Origin: Catenulispora sp. MAP5-51
Lineage (GTDB): Bacteria; Actinomycetota; Actinomycetes; Streptomycetales; Catenulisporaceae
Direction of reading: 5' to 3'
NCBI RefSeq assembly: GCF_041261205.1
Contig: NZ_JBGCCH010000036.1
Coordinates: forward strand, 33,408-97,407
Length of the DNA: 64,000 nucleotides
Position numbers and translations under genes: made by a program. The notes beneath the pieces are model-generated. The model had not been told where the DNA came from and searched no databases. It was given only the letters and a program-made list of their open reading frames with translations. Of this stretch, positions 51,233 through 59,353 are shown piece after piece; the first letter of the stretch is position 1; each line of letters begins with the position of its first letter.

Positions 51233-51282
51233 GGATCTCCTGCTCGTGGTCACGGCGATGTTCATCGGAACGCCCTGCGTCC

Positions 51283-51936
51283 TCAGCCGGCGTGGGCCTT
51301 CAGCTGTTCGGTCATCCAGCGCACCGCGTGTTCCCTCCAGCTCGCCGCATCGCCCGCCCCGACCGCCAGACCCAGGCCATGCGGACCGTGTGGGAAAACG
51401 TGGACGGTGTGGGGGACCTCGTGCGCGGCCAATGCCGACGCCAGGCGGTACGTATGCTCCGGCGGGACGTAGATGTCCTCGGCGGTGTGCCAGATGAAGA
51501 ACGGGGGAGCGGACGCGCTCACCAGAGCATCGAGCGAGGTCGCACGGCGCTGGGCCGGCGAGGCGTTCTCGCCCAGGAGGATCAGTCGCGAGGGCCGGTA
51601 GGTCTCGGTCTCCATGGACGTGATCGAATAGCCGAGGACCGCGAAGTGGACCGCGTCGCGGGGATCGGTGCCCTGCGTCAGGGCCGCCATTCCCGCCAGA
51701 TGCCCGCCCGCGGAGAACCCCATCAGCCCGATGCGGCCGACCCCTTGCTCCCGCTGTCTGCGGATCTCCGCCTGCAGCGCTTCGAGCGGCAGCGGGTGCC
51801 GCACGTTCAGGGGGTATCGGAACACGCTCGCCGAGATCCCCAGACCGACCAGCCATTCGACGATCGGCTCCGCCTCGCTCGGGGTGTGGGCGGCATAGCC
51901 GCCACCGGGGAGGACGATCACATGCGCCGAATCCAA
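51283..51936 (-). CDS. Alpha/beta hydrolase (acetyl-esterase/BD-FAE-like)
   Basis: A 217-residue esterase: VIVLPGGGYAAHTPSEAEP (oxyanion loop), MGFSAGGHLAGM (nucleophile Ser), HTAEDIYVPPEH (Asp) and FPHGPHGLGLA (His). It fits xylan/rhamnogalacturonan acetyl-esterase relatives. A TTG at 51936, 6 bases after GGAGGTGCCGCG, is preferred; a GTG at 51957 would place the ribosome site inside the gene. It is the first gene of the five-gene operon with DUF302-like, flavoprotein and tautomerase genes. Confidence 0.83.
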   Translation of the reverse strand: MDSAHVIVLPGGGYAAHTPSEAEPIVEWLVGLGISASVFRYPLNVRHPLPLEALQAEIRRQREQGVGRIGLMGFSAGGHLAGMAALTQGTDPRDAVHFAVLGYSITSMETETYRPSRLILLGENASPAQRRATSLDALVSASAPPFFIWHTAEDIYVPPEHTYRLASALAAHEVPHTVHVFPHGPHGLGLAVGAGDAASWREHAVRWMTEQLKAHAG

Positions 51937-52069
51937 CGCGGCACCTCCGCCTTTCACATCTCAGAGTCTCCTACCCAGCCTGTGCCGTCCACGGCGGCAT
52001 CGCCATCACCTGAACGTGTGAGGCGTCCGGCATCCTCGGCAACCGCCGGACCTGGCACACTGCGTCACT

Positions 52070-53242
52070 GTGATCCGGTTCATGACGGCGAAGGGCGCGG
52101 TGAGCGCGCGGCCCGCCGACGAAGAGCATCGCGTCGCCACACCCCTGGAACTCTTCTTCGACCTGTGTTTCGTCGTGGCGATCGCCCAGGCCGGGCGGGA
52201 GCTCTCGACGGCGATCATCCACGACCAGATCGGACACGGCCTGGCGTCCTATGCCACGATCTTCTTCGCGATCTGGTGGCCCTGGATGAACTACTCCTGG
52301 TTCGCCTCCGGGTTCGATCCGGACGATCCCCCGTTCCGGCTGGCGACGTTCGCCCAGATGACCGGTGCGCTGGTGATCGCCGCCGGGGTGCCGCGGGCGT
52401 TCGAGAAGCAGGACATCGTGGTGGTCGTCATCGGGTACGTCATCGTGCGTCTGGCTTTCGCGACGCAGCTGATCCGGGTGTACCGCGACAATGCCGAGAT
52501 GCGGCCGATGATCGGCCGCTGGCTCGCGGGCTTGGTGACCGTGCAGGCGTGCTGGGGGCTGGAGCAGCTGCTGCACGGGCACGCGTTCCAGATCGCCTTC
52601 GGCGTGCTGGTGGTGGCCGAGCTGGCCGTCCCGTTCTGGGCCTCGCGCAGCGGCGACATCCCGTTCCACCCGCACCACATCGTCGACCGGTACGGCTGCT
52701 TCACCCTCATCGTGCTCGGCGAGACGGTGGCCTCCGCGACCGTCGCGATCCAGGAGGCGACGACGGTCCACGAGGATCTGGGAGCCCTGATCGCCCTGGT
52801 GCTGGGCGGGCTGCTGATCGTGTTCGCGGCATGGTGGATCTACTTCGCCTATGACGCCGCGGATCTCCTGGCCGACTCCTCAGCCTTCCTGTGGGGCTAC
52901 GGCCACTACTTCATCTTCGCCGCGGCCGCCGGCATCGGCGCCGGGATCCAGGTCTGCGCGGCGTGGCTGACCGGCACCGCACACGTCTCGGTGACGCTCG
53001 CCGCCTCGACGGTCACGGTGCCCTCGGCGGTGTTCTATCTGATGGTGTGGCTGTTGCAGGCGCGCCTGTTCAAGAAGGGTTTGGCGCAGGCGGTGCTACC
53101 AGCGGTGACCGTGGCGCTGGTGATCTGTACGTTCGCCGGGCGCTACGCGGTGCTGCTGGCGGGTCTGTGCTGCGCGGCTGCGGTCGTCGTGGGTGTGTAC
53201 GAGCGCCGGTTGCAGGAGGCGAATCAGGAGTCTGCGGCTTAA
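52070..53242 (+). CDS. ltrA: LtrA-type (low temperature requirement) membrane protein
   Basis: A 390-residue integral membrane protein with about 10-12 hydrophobic segments. The family motif ATPLELFFDLCFVVAIAQAG opens the first helix; HPHHIVDRYGCFTLIVLGET and WWIYFAYDAAD are also conserved. LtrA was named from Listeria cold growth; the biochemical role is unknown. The start could be GTG 52070 or ATG 52082, and neither has a strong ribosome site. It is divergent from the esterase operon and lies alone. Confidence 0.88.
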   Translation: MIRFMTAKGAVSARPADEEHRVATPLELFFDLCFVVAIAQAGRELSTAIIHDQIGHGLASYATIFFAIWWPWMNYSWFASGFDPDDPPFRLATFAQMTGALVIAAGVPRAFEKQDIVVVVIGYVIVRLAFATQLIRVYRDNAEMRPMIGRWLAGLVTVQACWGLEQLLHGHAFQIAFGVLVVAELAVPFWASRSGDIPFHPHHIVDRYGCFTLIVLGETVASATVAIQEATTVHEDLGALIALVLGGLLIVFAAWWIYFAYDAADLLADSSAFLWGYGHYFIFAAAAGIGAGIQVCAAWLTGTAHVSVTLAASTVTVPSAVFYLMVWLLQARLFKKGLAQAVLPAVTVALVICTFAGRYAVLLAGLCCAAAVVVGVYERRLQEANQESAA

Positions 53243-53281
53243 GGGTTGCCGCCTCGTAGTCTTTCCCCCCCCAACGGGCGC

Positions 53282-53719
53282 TCAGGCAGCGAGCTGTTGG
53301 AGCGCCGTCATCCAGTTCTCGATGTGATAGCCCTTGGCCAGCTTTCCGTCGCGGACTGTGAAGACATCGATAGCCATCGTTGTGAAGGATCTGCCGGTCG
53401 GGGCTGCGCCCCAGAATTCCTTGACCGGCGTCCCCGTGGCTCGGCCGCGCACGACCATCATGTCGTCGACCACATGGATGTCGACCACCTCCCAGGCCAG
53501 ATCGGGCACGGCCTCGCCCATGCCCTTGAATACGTCGGCCAACCGGTCACGAGTCAGGAATTCCTCGTTCGTGTGGTACGAGCGGTAGTCGTCGTTGCAC
53601 GCCTGAGCCAGGAGCGCCGATACGTTCTTCTCAGCCGGCCTGTTCAGCGCTTCGTAGAGCGGGGCGGAAATCCTGCGCGCCTCGTCGACGCTCATGAACG
53701 ATTCGTCGCTCTTGGTCAT
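53282..53719 (-). CDS. SnoaL-like ester-cyclase-family protein
   Basis: A 145-residue NTF2-fold protein: APLYEALNRPAEKNVSALLA, DYRSYHTNEEFLTRD, VPDLAWEVVDIHVVDDMMVV, TGTPVKEFWGAAPTGRSFTT and DVFTVRDGKLAKGYHIENWM. This is the usual SnoaL-like polyketide cyclase/ester cyclase layout with the PxGxxxxxxxxDxxxxxxGK pattern. ATG 53719 with AAGGAGCTAGGCCAC. A perfect 13-bp inverted repeat lies about 80-115 bases upstream. Confidence 0.88.
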   Translation of the reverse strand: MTKSDESFMSVDEARRISAPLYEALNRPAEKNVSALLAQACNDDYRSYHTNEEFLTRDRLADVFKGMGEAVPDLAWEVVDIHVVDDMMVVRGRATGTPVKEFWGAAPTGRSFTTMAIDVFTVRDGKLAKGYHIENWMTALQQLAA

Positions 53720-53799
53720 GTGGCCTAGCTCCTTACCGCGGGTCGTATCGCACCGCGCCGATCGGCCACGGGCACCCCGAAGCTAGCCCGGGTACTGAT

Positions 53800-53833
53800 T
53801 TCGATCCCTCACCCATACAAGTGAGGGATCGAA
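53800..53833. promoter_or_regulatory. Perfect 13-bp inverted repeat
   Basis: TTCGATCCCTCAC and GTGAGGGATCGAA flank an 8-base AT-rich spacer (CCATACAA). It lies in the gap between the SnoaL-like gene start and the end of the GlxA-type regulator gene. It could be an operator for the SnoaL-like gene; the AT-rich centre reads TTGTATGG on the minus strand. A terminator is the alternative. Confidence 0.6.
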
Positions 53834-53899
53834 GTGAACCGCACTGGGTTTCGTGCCGGCCCTCACTAAGCCCTGATCGCCCCAGAAGCCGCCGCGTCG

Positions 53900-54883
53900 T
53901 CAGACGTCGTCAGATCCGGCAGCCCGCGACAGCGACGCGAACGTAGTGCGGTAGACGCTGGGCGGCACGCCGACGTGCGCCTTGAACAGGGTCCGGAAGT
54001 TGGCCGGCGTTCCCAGGCCGCACCGGCGCGCCACCGCCTCGACAGTCAGGTCGTCCGTCTCCAGCAACTCCCGTGCCAGAGCGAGCCGGGCATCGAGCAG
54101 CCACCGCATGGGCGGCATGCCGGTGTCGGTGTGGAAGCGGCGGATGAGGGTGCGGCGCGACAGGTTGGCCTGGCGTGCCAGCTGATCGACAGTGAGCGGC
54201 AGGTGGAGGTTCCGCAGAGCCCAGTCGTACAGCTGGGCCAGTCCGTCGGAGCGGGCGGGCAGCACCGGCAGGTCGATGAACTGGGCCTGACCGCCCGTGC
54301 GGTGCGGGGCTGTGACCAGCAGGCGGGCCCGCTGGTTGGCCAGCCGGGCGCCGTGGTCGCGGCGGATGAGGTGCAGGCAGAGATCCATGCCGGCGAGAAC
54401 GCCGCCGGAGGTCAGCACGCGGTCCTCGTCGATGTACAGCTCCTCGGGCCGGACCAGTACGCGGGGGTACTGCCGGGCCAGGGCCGCCGCGTACCGCCAG
54501 TGGGTGGTCGCCCGGCGGCCGTCGAGCAGGCCTGCGGCGGCCAGGGCGAAGGCACCGGTACAGATGGACACCATCCGGCTGCCGCGGGCCGAAGCGTCGG
54601 CGAGGGCCGCGGTGACCGCGGCGGAGGGCGCGCCCGGTTCCAGGTAGCCCGGGACGACGACGGTGTCGGCGGAGGCCAGGCAGTCGAGCCCGTCGGTCAC
54701 GGACAGCGCCGGCCCGCCGTGCATCGCCAGGACACCGGGCCGTTCGGTGCACACGGTGAGTGAGTACGGGCCGCCCGGCCAGCTCCCGAAGACCTGCATC
54801 GGGATCCCGATGTCCAGCGCGAGGACGTTTTCGAGCGCCACCACGACCACATGGTGCACCGCACCTGATGTCCGGTCGTCCAT
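53900..54883 (-). CDS. GlxA-type AraC-family regulator (DJ-1/PfpI + HTH)
   Basis: A 327-residue regulator. The N-terminal DJ-1/PfpI-like domain (about 10-185) has LENVLALDIGIPMQVFG and SICTGAFALAAAGLLDGRRA, with Cys at the elbow; the C-terminal AraC HTH (about 220-315) reads LTVDQLARQANLSRRTLIRR and VEAVARRCGLGTPANFRTLF. GlxA-type proteins activate neighbouring catabolic genes. It is divergent from the HbpS–SDR operon at 55008 with a 124-base gap, its likely target. Confidence 0.92.
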   Translation of the reverse strand: MDDRTSGAVHHVVVVALENVLALDIGIPMQVFGSWPGGPYSLTVCTERPGVLAMHGGPALSVTDGLDCLASADTVVVPGYLEPGAPSAAVTAALADASARGSRMVSICTGAFALAAAGLLDGRRATTHWRYAAALARQYPRVLVRPEELYIDEDRVLTSGGVLAGMDLCLHLIRRDHGARLANQRARLLVTAPHRTGGQAQFIDLPVLPARSDGLAQLYDWALRNLHLPLTVDQLARQANLSRRTLIRRFHTDTGMPPMRWLLDARLALARELLETDDLTVEAVARRCGLGTPANFRTLFKAHVGVPPSVYRTTFASLSRAAGSDDV

Positions 54884-55007
54884 GGCACGATCCTATCGCT
54901 TGATGGCATGCGTGCCACAGACGCCTCGGTCCCGGGCGCGCCTACGGTCGATTCATGGCTGGCAGCCCCGGCATCCACTCCCTCCACCACCGACAGGAGC
55001 AGGCGTC

Positions 55008-55409
55008 GTGAACATCTCGCTGGATACGGCCCAGGCCGTGATCGACAGGGCCCGCGCGCACGCGTCGGCGATCGGTGTCCCGATGAACATCGCGGTCGTC
55101 GACGGCGGCGGGCATCTGATCGCTTTCGCCCGCATGGACGGAGCGATCCTCGGATCGATCGACATCGCGCTGGCCAAGGCCAAGACCTCGATCCTGTTCA
55201 ACGGCCCGAGCGAGGGCCTGTGGGAGTTCTGCAAGCCCGGCGGCCCCGCGCCGGCGACCGAGCACACCAACGGCGGCCTGATCCCCTACGCGGGCGGCCT
55301 TCCCCTGCACGACGACAACAGCACCCTGATCGGCGGCGTCGGCGTCTCGGGTGGCATGCCCGCCCAGGACGGCGAGGTCGCCCGCGTCGCGATCGGAAAG
55401 GAAGCCTGA
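55008..55409 (+). CDS. GlcG/HbpS-family heme-binding-like protein
   Basis: A 133-residue protein of the GlcG/HbpS family: LDTAQAVIDRARAHASAIGV, VVDGGGHLIAFARMDGA, ALAKAKTSILF and IGGVGVSGGMPAQDGEVARV. Members form octamers and some bind heme. It has no signal peptide, unlike HbpS of Streptomyces, so it is cytosolic. The start is GTG with ACAGGAGCAGGCGTC. Its TGA overlaps the ATG of the next gene by one base (TGATG), so the two are translationally coupled. Confidence 0.88.
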   Translation: MNISLDTAQAVIDRARAHASAIGVPMNIAVVDGGGHLIAFARMDGAILGSIDIALAKAKTSILFNGPSEGLWEFCKPGGPAPATEHTNGGLIPYAGGLPLHDDNSTLIGGVGVSGGMPAQDGEVARVAIGKEA

Positions 55410-56203
55410 TGAAGAAGATCCTGATCACCGGCGCCGGCACCGGCCTGGGCCGCGGCACCGCCATCGGCCTGGCACAGGCCGGCCACCAGGTCATCGCCAC
55501 CACTGAACTGTGGTCGCAGGTGAGCGAACTGCGCGCGCACGTGGAGGAACTCGGCCTGGGGGACCGGATCACGGTCGACAAACTCGACGTCCTCGACGCC
55601 CGCGACATCGCGGCCGTGGCCGGCTGGGACTTCGACACCTTCGTCTCCAACGCCGCCATCGGCGACTGCGGCCCGATGGCCGAGATCCCGGTCGATCTGG
55701 TCCGGCGCACGTTCGAGACCAATGTCTTCGCCAATCTCGAACTCGCCCAGCGGTGCATCCGCACCTGGGTCGACGCCGGTACCGCCGGCCGCCTGGTGAT
55801 CGTCAGTTCGATGGGCGGCTTCCTGACCGCTTTCGGCCTCGGCGTCTACTGCGCGACGAAGCACGCCCTGGAGGCGATCGCGGCGACGCTGCGCGATGAA
55901 CTCGCCCCGACCGGGATCACGGTGCAGACCATCAATCCCGGGGCCTACCGCACCGGGTTCAACGACCGCATCGCCGACACGGCCTTCCGGTGGCTGGACG
56001 ACTCGGTGCACTTCAACCAGACGAAGGACGTCAAGGCGCGCTTCGCCGAGATCCTCGCCGACCAGTACGACCCGCAGGACATGATCGACAAGATGGTCGA
56101 GATCATCGGCGCCGAGCACGGTGCCTACCGCAACGTCTGGCCCCCGGCGACCGAGGAGCTCGTCAAGCAGGTCCAGGAAGCGGCCTGGACGCGGACGGTG
56201 TAG
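55409..56203 (+). CDS. Short-chain dehydrogenase/reductase
   Basis: A 264-residue SDR: ILITGAGTGLGRGTAIGLAQ (cofactor), SNAAIGDCGP (NAAG-like), VIVSSMGGFL...YCATKHAL (Ser-Tyr-Lys) and INPGAYRTGFNDR. It ends in WPPATEELVKQVQEAAW. Coupled to the GlcG/HbpS-like gene and probably controlled by the divergent GlxA-type regulator. The substrate is unknown. Confidence 0.92.
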   Translation: MKKILITGAGTGLGRGTAIGLAQAGHQVIATTELWSQVSELRAHVEELGLGDRITVDKLDVLDARDIAAVAGWDFDTFVSNAAIGDCGPMAEIPVDLVRRTFETNVFANLELAQRCIRTWVDAGTAGRLVIVSSMGGFLTAFGLGVYCATKHALEAIAATLRDELAPTGITVQTINPGAYRTGFNDRIADTAFRWLDDSVHFNQTKDVKARFAEILADQYDPQDMIDKMVEIIGAEHGAYRNVWPPATEELVKQVQEAAWTRTV

Positions 56204-56205
56204 CC

Positions 56206-56372
56206 GTGACCGCCGCCGAGGAAACGAACAAGGCGATCGCAATTTCCTCCGGATCCGGGACGGCGTCCTGGCAGAACACTGGGACGTCATCGAGGACGAA
56301 GCCACCCGCGCCCAGTCGCTGAGCGGTCTGCCGATGTACGGCGACGACTTCCCCGACGAGCGTCGGCCATGA
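56206..56372 (+). pseudogene. SnoaL-like gene with an internal deletion and frameshift
   Basis: GTG 56206 opens TAAEETNKAIAI, a plausible N-terminus of a predicted SnoaL-like aldol-type enzyme. In another frame the same stretch then reads FLRIRDGVLAEHWDVIEDEA then AQSLSGLPMYGD to a stop at 56370, the C-terminus of that family. About 80 residues between the two parts are missing. Confidence 0.6.
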
Positions 56373-56406
56373 CCCGGACCGGGTATCCGACCGAAGGAAT
56401 CGCATA

Positions 56407-57453
56407 GTGACCACCGACGCACCCCCGCCGACCTTCGACCAGCTCGGCGCACCCGACACACCGCTGGCGCGGGACACCTACGCCCACGCGGCACGGTCCA
56501 TCCCCGTCTTCATCCTGAACCACAGCGTTCGCAGCTACATCTACGCCGGCGCCCACGCCCAGAACCAAGGCCTGCGCCCGGACACGGACTACGACGACGA
56601 GCTGCTGTTCCTCAGCTGTGTCCTGCACGACATCGGACTGAGCGAGCAGGGCAACGGGGACCAGCGCTTCGAGGTCGACGGCGCCGACACCGCGGCGGTG
56701 TTCCTCCGTGAGCGCGGCGTGGACGAAGCGCGCATCGCCGTCGCCTGGGACGCGATCGCCCTGCACACCTCGGACGGCATCGCCCCCCGCAAGGGCACCG
56801 TGGTGGCGCTGACCCAACTCGGCATCGGCACGGACATCCTCGGCGTCGGGCGCGAGAACCTGCCGGCCGGTCTCGCCGACGACACACACGCCCGGTTCCC
56901 GCGTCTGGACCTGGCCTACGCGCTCAGTGACGCCATCGTCGTCCAGGCCGAGACCAAGCCTCACAAAGCCTCGCCGATGACCTTCCCGGGCACCCTGCTG
57001 CGCCATCATCTGCCGCACGGGGCCCATCCCGACTGGTACGACCTGATCGCCGGGGCCGGCTGGGGAGACAGGCCCGTCAGCGCTGCCGCCCGGCGCCGCG
57101 CCGAGACGCCGGAGCAGGTGGGAACCCTGTTCATGGAATACCTGTCGGCCGGTGACGTCGAGGGCCTGGTCTCGCTGTACGAGCCGCATGCCCATTTCGT
57201 CCCCACCCCCGGAAACCACCTGGTCGGCACGGACGCCATCCGCGCAGCCATGCACCAGATGATCGCTGCCGGGGCCCGGCTCGAACTCCGGTTGCGCGAC
57301 ATCCGGGTGGTGGACGACGTCGCGCTAGTATCGAACCACGCCACCCTCACAGGGGTCGGACCGGAGCCGGTCATCTCCACCACCACCGAGATCCTCCGGC
57401 GCCAGCCGGACGGTGGCTGGGTCCACGTCGTGGACGACCCGTTCTTCAGCTGA
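56407..57453 (+). CDS. HD-domain hydrolase fused to a SnoaL-like domain
   Basis: A 348-residue two-domain protein. Residues about 20-215 are an HD phosphohydrolase fold like cyanamide-hydratase relatives: FILNHSVRSYIYAG, LLFLSCVLHDIGLSEQ (HD), VDGADTAAVFLRERGVDEAR, IALHTSDGIA and LDLAYALSDAI. Residues about 230-345 are an NTF2/SnoaL-like domain: GTLFMEYLSAGDVEGLVSLY, HAHFVPTPGNHLVGTDAIR and LVSNHATLTGVGPEP. The fusion is unusual; the second domain may bind a product or a small hydrophobic ligand. It follows a decayed SnoaL-like gene. Confidence 0.83.
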   Translation: MTTDAPPPTFDQLGAPDTPLARDTYAHAARSIPVFILNHSVRSYIYAGAHAQNQGLRPDTDYDDELLFLSCVLHDIGLSEQGNGDQRFEVDGADTAAVFLRERGVDEARIAVAWDAIALHTSDGIAPRKGTVVALTQLGIGTDILGVGRENLPAGLADDTHARFPRLDLAYALSDAIVVQAETKPHKASPMTFPGTLLRHHLPHGAHPDWYDLIAGAGWGDRPVSAAARRRAETPEQVGTLFMEYLSAGDVEGLVSLYEPHAHFVPTPGNHLVGTDAIRAAMHQMIAAGARLELRLRDIRVVDDVALVSNHATLTGVGPEPVISTTTEILRRQPDGGWVHVVDDPFFS

Positions 57454-57526
57454 CTGTCCCGGATCTGCCTCGGATCTCACGTTTTCACCGACGCGGCCGT
57501 CTTCCCAGTACTGAGCCTGCGACGGG

Positions 57527-58024
57527 ATGAGGATGAAGGAACCATTCGAGAAGGCGGTCGAGCAGCACGGTCCCACAGTGCTGCGGGTGTGTCGGGCACT
57601 GCTGGGGACGAACGACGCCGACGACGCCTGGTCGGAGGCGTTCCTGGCGGCGATGCGGGCCTGGCCGGAGCTGCCGGACACCGCGAACGTCGAAGCGTGG
57701 CTGGTGACGATCGCCCGCCGCAAGGCGATCGACGTGCTGCGCACCGCCGGCCGGCAGCCGCTGCCGGTCGAGGAGCTGCCGGAGGCGCCCAGCTCGCTGG
57801 GCGTCCCCGGGGACGGCGACGGGGAACTGTGGGAGGCGGTGGGACACCTTCCCGACAAGCAGCGGCAGGCGGTCACCTTCCGCTACCTGGCCGGGATGCC
57901 GTACGACCAGATCGCCGCGATCCTCGGCGGGACTGTGGAGGCGGCGCGCCGCGCCGTGGCCGACGGGTTGAAGAATCTCCGCAAGCAGTTTTCGGGCGCG
58001 ATCACGGCAGGAGCATCGAAGTGA
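57527..58024 (+). CDS. ECF-type RNA polymerase sigma factor
   Basis: A sigma factor of about 165 residues. Region 2 is DAWSEAFLAAMRAWPEL...VEAWLVTIARRKAIDVLR; region 4 is LPDKQRQAVTFRYLAGMPYD...VEAARRAVADGLKNLR. ATG 57527 or 57533 could be the start. Its TGA overlaps the GTG of the ogt gene (GTGA), a tight translational coupling. No separate anti-sigma gene is present, so control may reside in the coupled alkyltransferase. Confidence 0.9.
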   Translation: MRMKEPFEKAVEQHGPTVLRVCRALLGTNDADDAWSEAFLAAMRAWPELPDTANVEAWLVTIARRKAIDVLRTAGRQPLPVEELPEAPSSLGVPGDGDGELWEAVGHLPDKQRQAVTFRYLAGMPYDQIAAILGGTVEAARRAVADGLKNLRKQFSGAITAGASK

Positions 58025-58650
58025 ACGACATCCGCCGCGACGACGTCCTGACCATGCTGTCGGCTCCCGTCGACCCCGCCGCCATGGCCCGGTTGCACCG
58101 GCGGCTGGCGGCCGCCGCAGAGGCCGAGCGGTTGATGGACGTGGCGTATACCGTCGTAGATTCCCCGGTCGGCCGACTGCTGCTGGCCGCCACCGACAAG
58201 GGCCTGATCCGGGTCGCCTACGCCACCGAGGACCACGACAAGGTCCTGCAGGCGCTGGCCGACAAGGTCAGCCCGCGGATCCTGCACGCGCCCGGGCGGC
58301 TGGACGAGGCCGCCCGGGAAGTGGACGAGTACTTCGGCCATCGCCGGCGTGTCTTCGACCTGCCGCTGGACCTGTCGCTGTCCAAGGGCTTCCGACAGCT
58401 GGTCCAGCGGCACCTGCCGGAGATCGGCTACGGCCAGACCCGCAGCTACCGGGAGGTCGCCGAACTCGTCGGCAATCCCAAGGCCGTGCGGGCGGTCGGC
58501 ACCGCATGCGCGACCAACCCGCTGCCGATCGTCGTTCCCTGCCACCGCGTGCTACGCACCGACGGAACGCTGGGCGGATACATCGGCGGTCTGGAAGCCA
58601 AGACCACCCTTCTTGAGCTGGAAGCCGGGGCACGGCCTTCGCGACCGTGA
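58021..58650 (+). CDS. ogt: O6-methylguanine-DNA methyltransferase with N-terminal extension
   Basis: A 209-residue alkyltransferase. The N-terminal fold starts at about 42 (YTVVDSPVGRLLLAATDKGL); the active site is IVVPCHRVL (Cys174), followed by GGYIGGLEAK. It moves alkyl groups from O6-guanine to its own Cys, a suicide repair reaction. The first 40 residues (DIRRDDVLTMLSAPVDPAAM, LHRRLAAAAEAE) are not part of the usual enzyme and could contact the sigma factor encoded by the overlapping upstream gene. That would make it a damage sensor as well as a repair protein; this is inference. Confidence 0.9.
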   Translation: MNDIRRDDVLTMLSAPVDPAAMARLHRRLAAAAEAERLMDVAYTVVDSPVGRLLLAATDKGLIRVAYATEDHDKVLQALADKVSPRILHAPGRLDEAAREVDEYFGHRRRVFDLPLDLSLSKGFRQLVQRHLPEIGYGQTRSYREVAELVGNPKAVRAVGTACATNPLPIVVPCHRVLRTDGTLGGYIGGLEAKTTLLELEAGARPSRP

Positions 58651-58782
58651 ACATCGCCGACCGCGGGCGGTGAAAGGAATCCTGAGTCCCCATCTCACAC
58701 GACGGCGCTCGCCGCCGTCTTCCGGGTGACAACCGATGCGGAGGCCCACCGGCGACCGCCATGCTCAGAACGGGACAACATC

Positions 58783-59232
58783 ATGTCAATAGAAGAGAAC
58801 AAGGAGATTGTCGGACGCTGGTTCACCGAGTTCTGGGGCAACCCGTGGAACCCGAAGGTGATCGACGAGCTCGCCCACCCCGACATCCGCTTCGAGTACT
58901 CCCTGCACCAGCCGATGCGCGGGCACGACCAGGTCCGTGACTTCGCGACCAGGTTCCGCACCGCCTTCCCGGACCTGAACTTCTGGGGCACCGCCGACCT
59001 CATCGGCGAGGGCGACTACATCGTCGGCCAGTGGGAGGGCGGCGGGACCCACACCGGCCCCATCGTCTTCGACGACCTCCCCATCGGCTCGGTGCCTGCC
59101 GCCTCCGGCAAGACCATGCGGTTCACCGGCACCACCGTCCTGAAGGTCCAGAACGGCCTCATCGTCGAGGAGCTCGGCCTCGACGACGGCGTCAAGGTCC
59201 TCCAGCAGCTGGGCATCATCGCCACTGCCTGA
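58783..59232 (+). CDS. SnoaL-like (ester cyclase) family protein
   Basis: A 149-residue NTF2-fold protein: IVGRWFTEFWGNPWNPKVID, HPDIRFEYSLHQPMRGHDQV, FPDLNFWGTADLIGEGDYIV, GGTHTGPIVFDDLPIGSVPA and VQNGLIVEELGLDDGVKVLQ. These are the motifs of SnoaL-like ester cyclases. ATG 58783 precedes SIEENKEIVGRWF, the family N-terminus; upstream in-frame sequence is dissimilar. Its neighbours are ogt and an ogt fragment. Confidence 0.88.
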   Translation: MSIEENKEIVGRWFTEFWGNPWNPKVIDELAHPDIRFEYSLHQPMRGHDQVRDFATRFRTAFPDLNFWGTADLIGEGDYIVGQWEGGGTHTGPIVFDDLPIGSVPAASGKTMRFTGTTVLKVQNGLIVEELGLDDGVKVLQQLGIIATA

Positions 59233-59353
59233 CAACCCGCACCGCCGGCGGAGGGCCGAGCCACCCGGCCCGACCCTCCGCCATGCATCTCACGTTCGGC
59301 CTCGCGCGAGCGTCTGCGTCTGCCAAGCAGGACAACGGCAAGGAGACGGCCTC

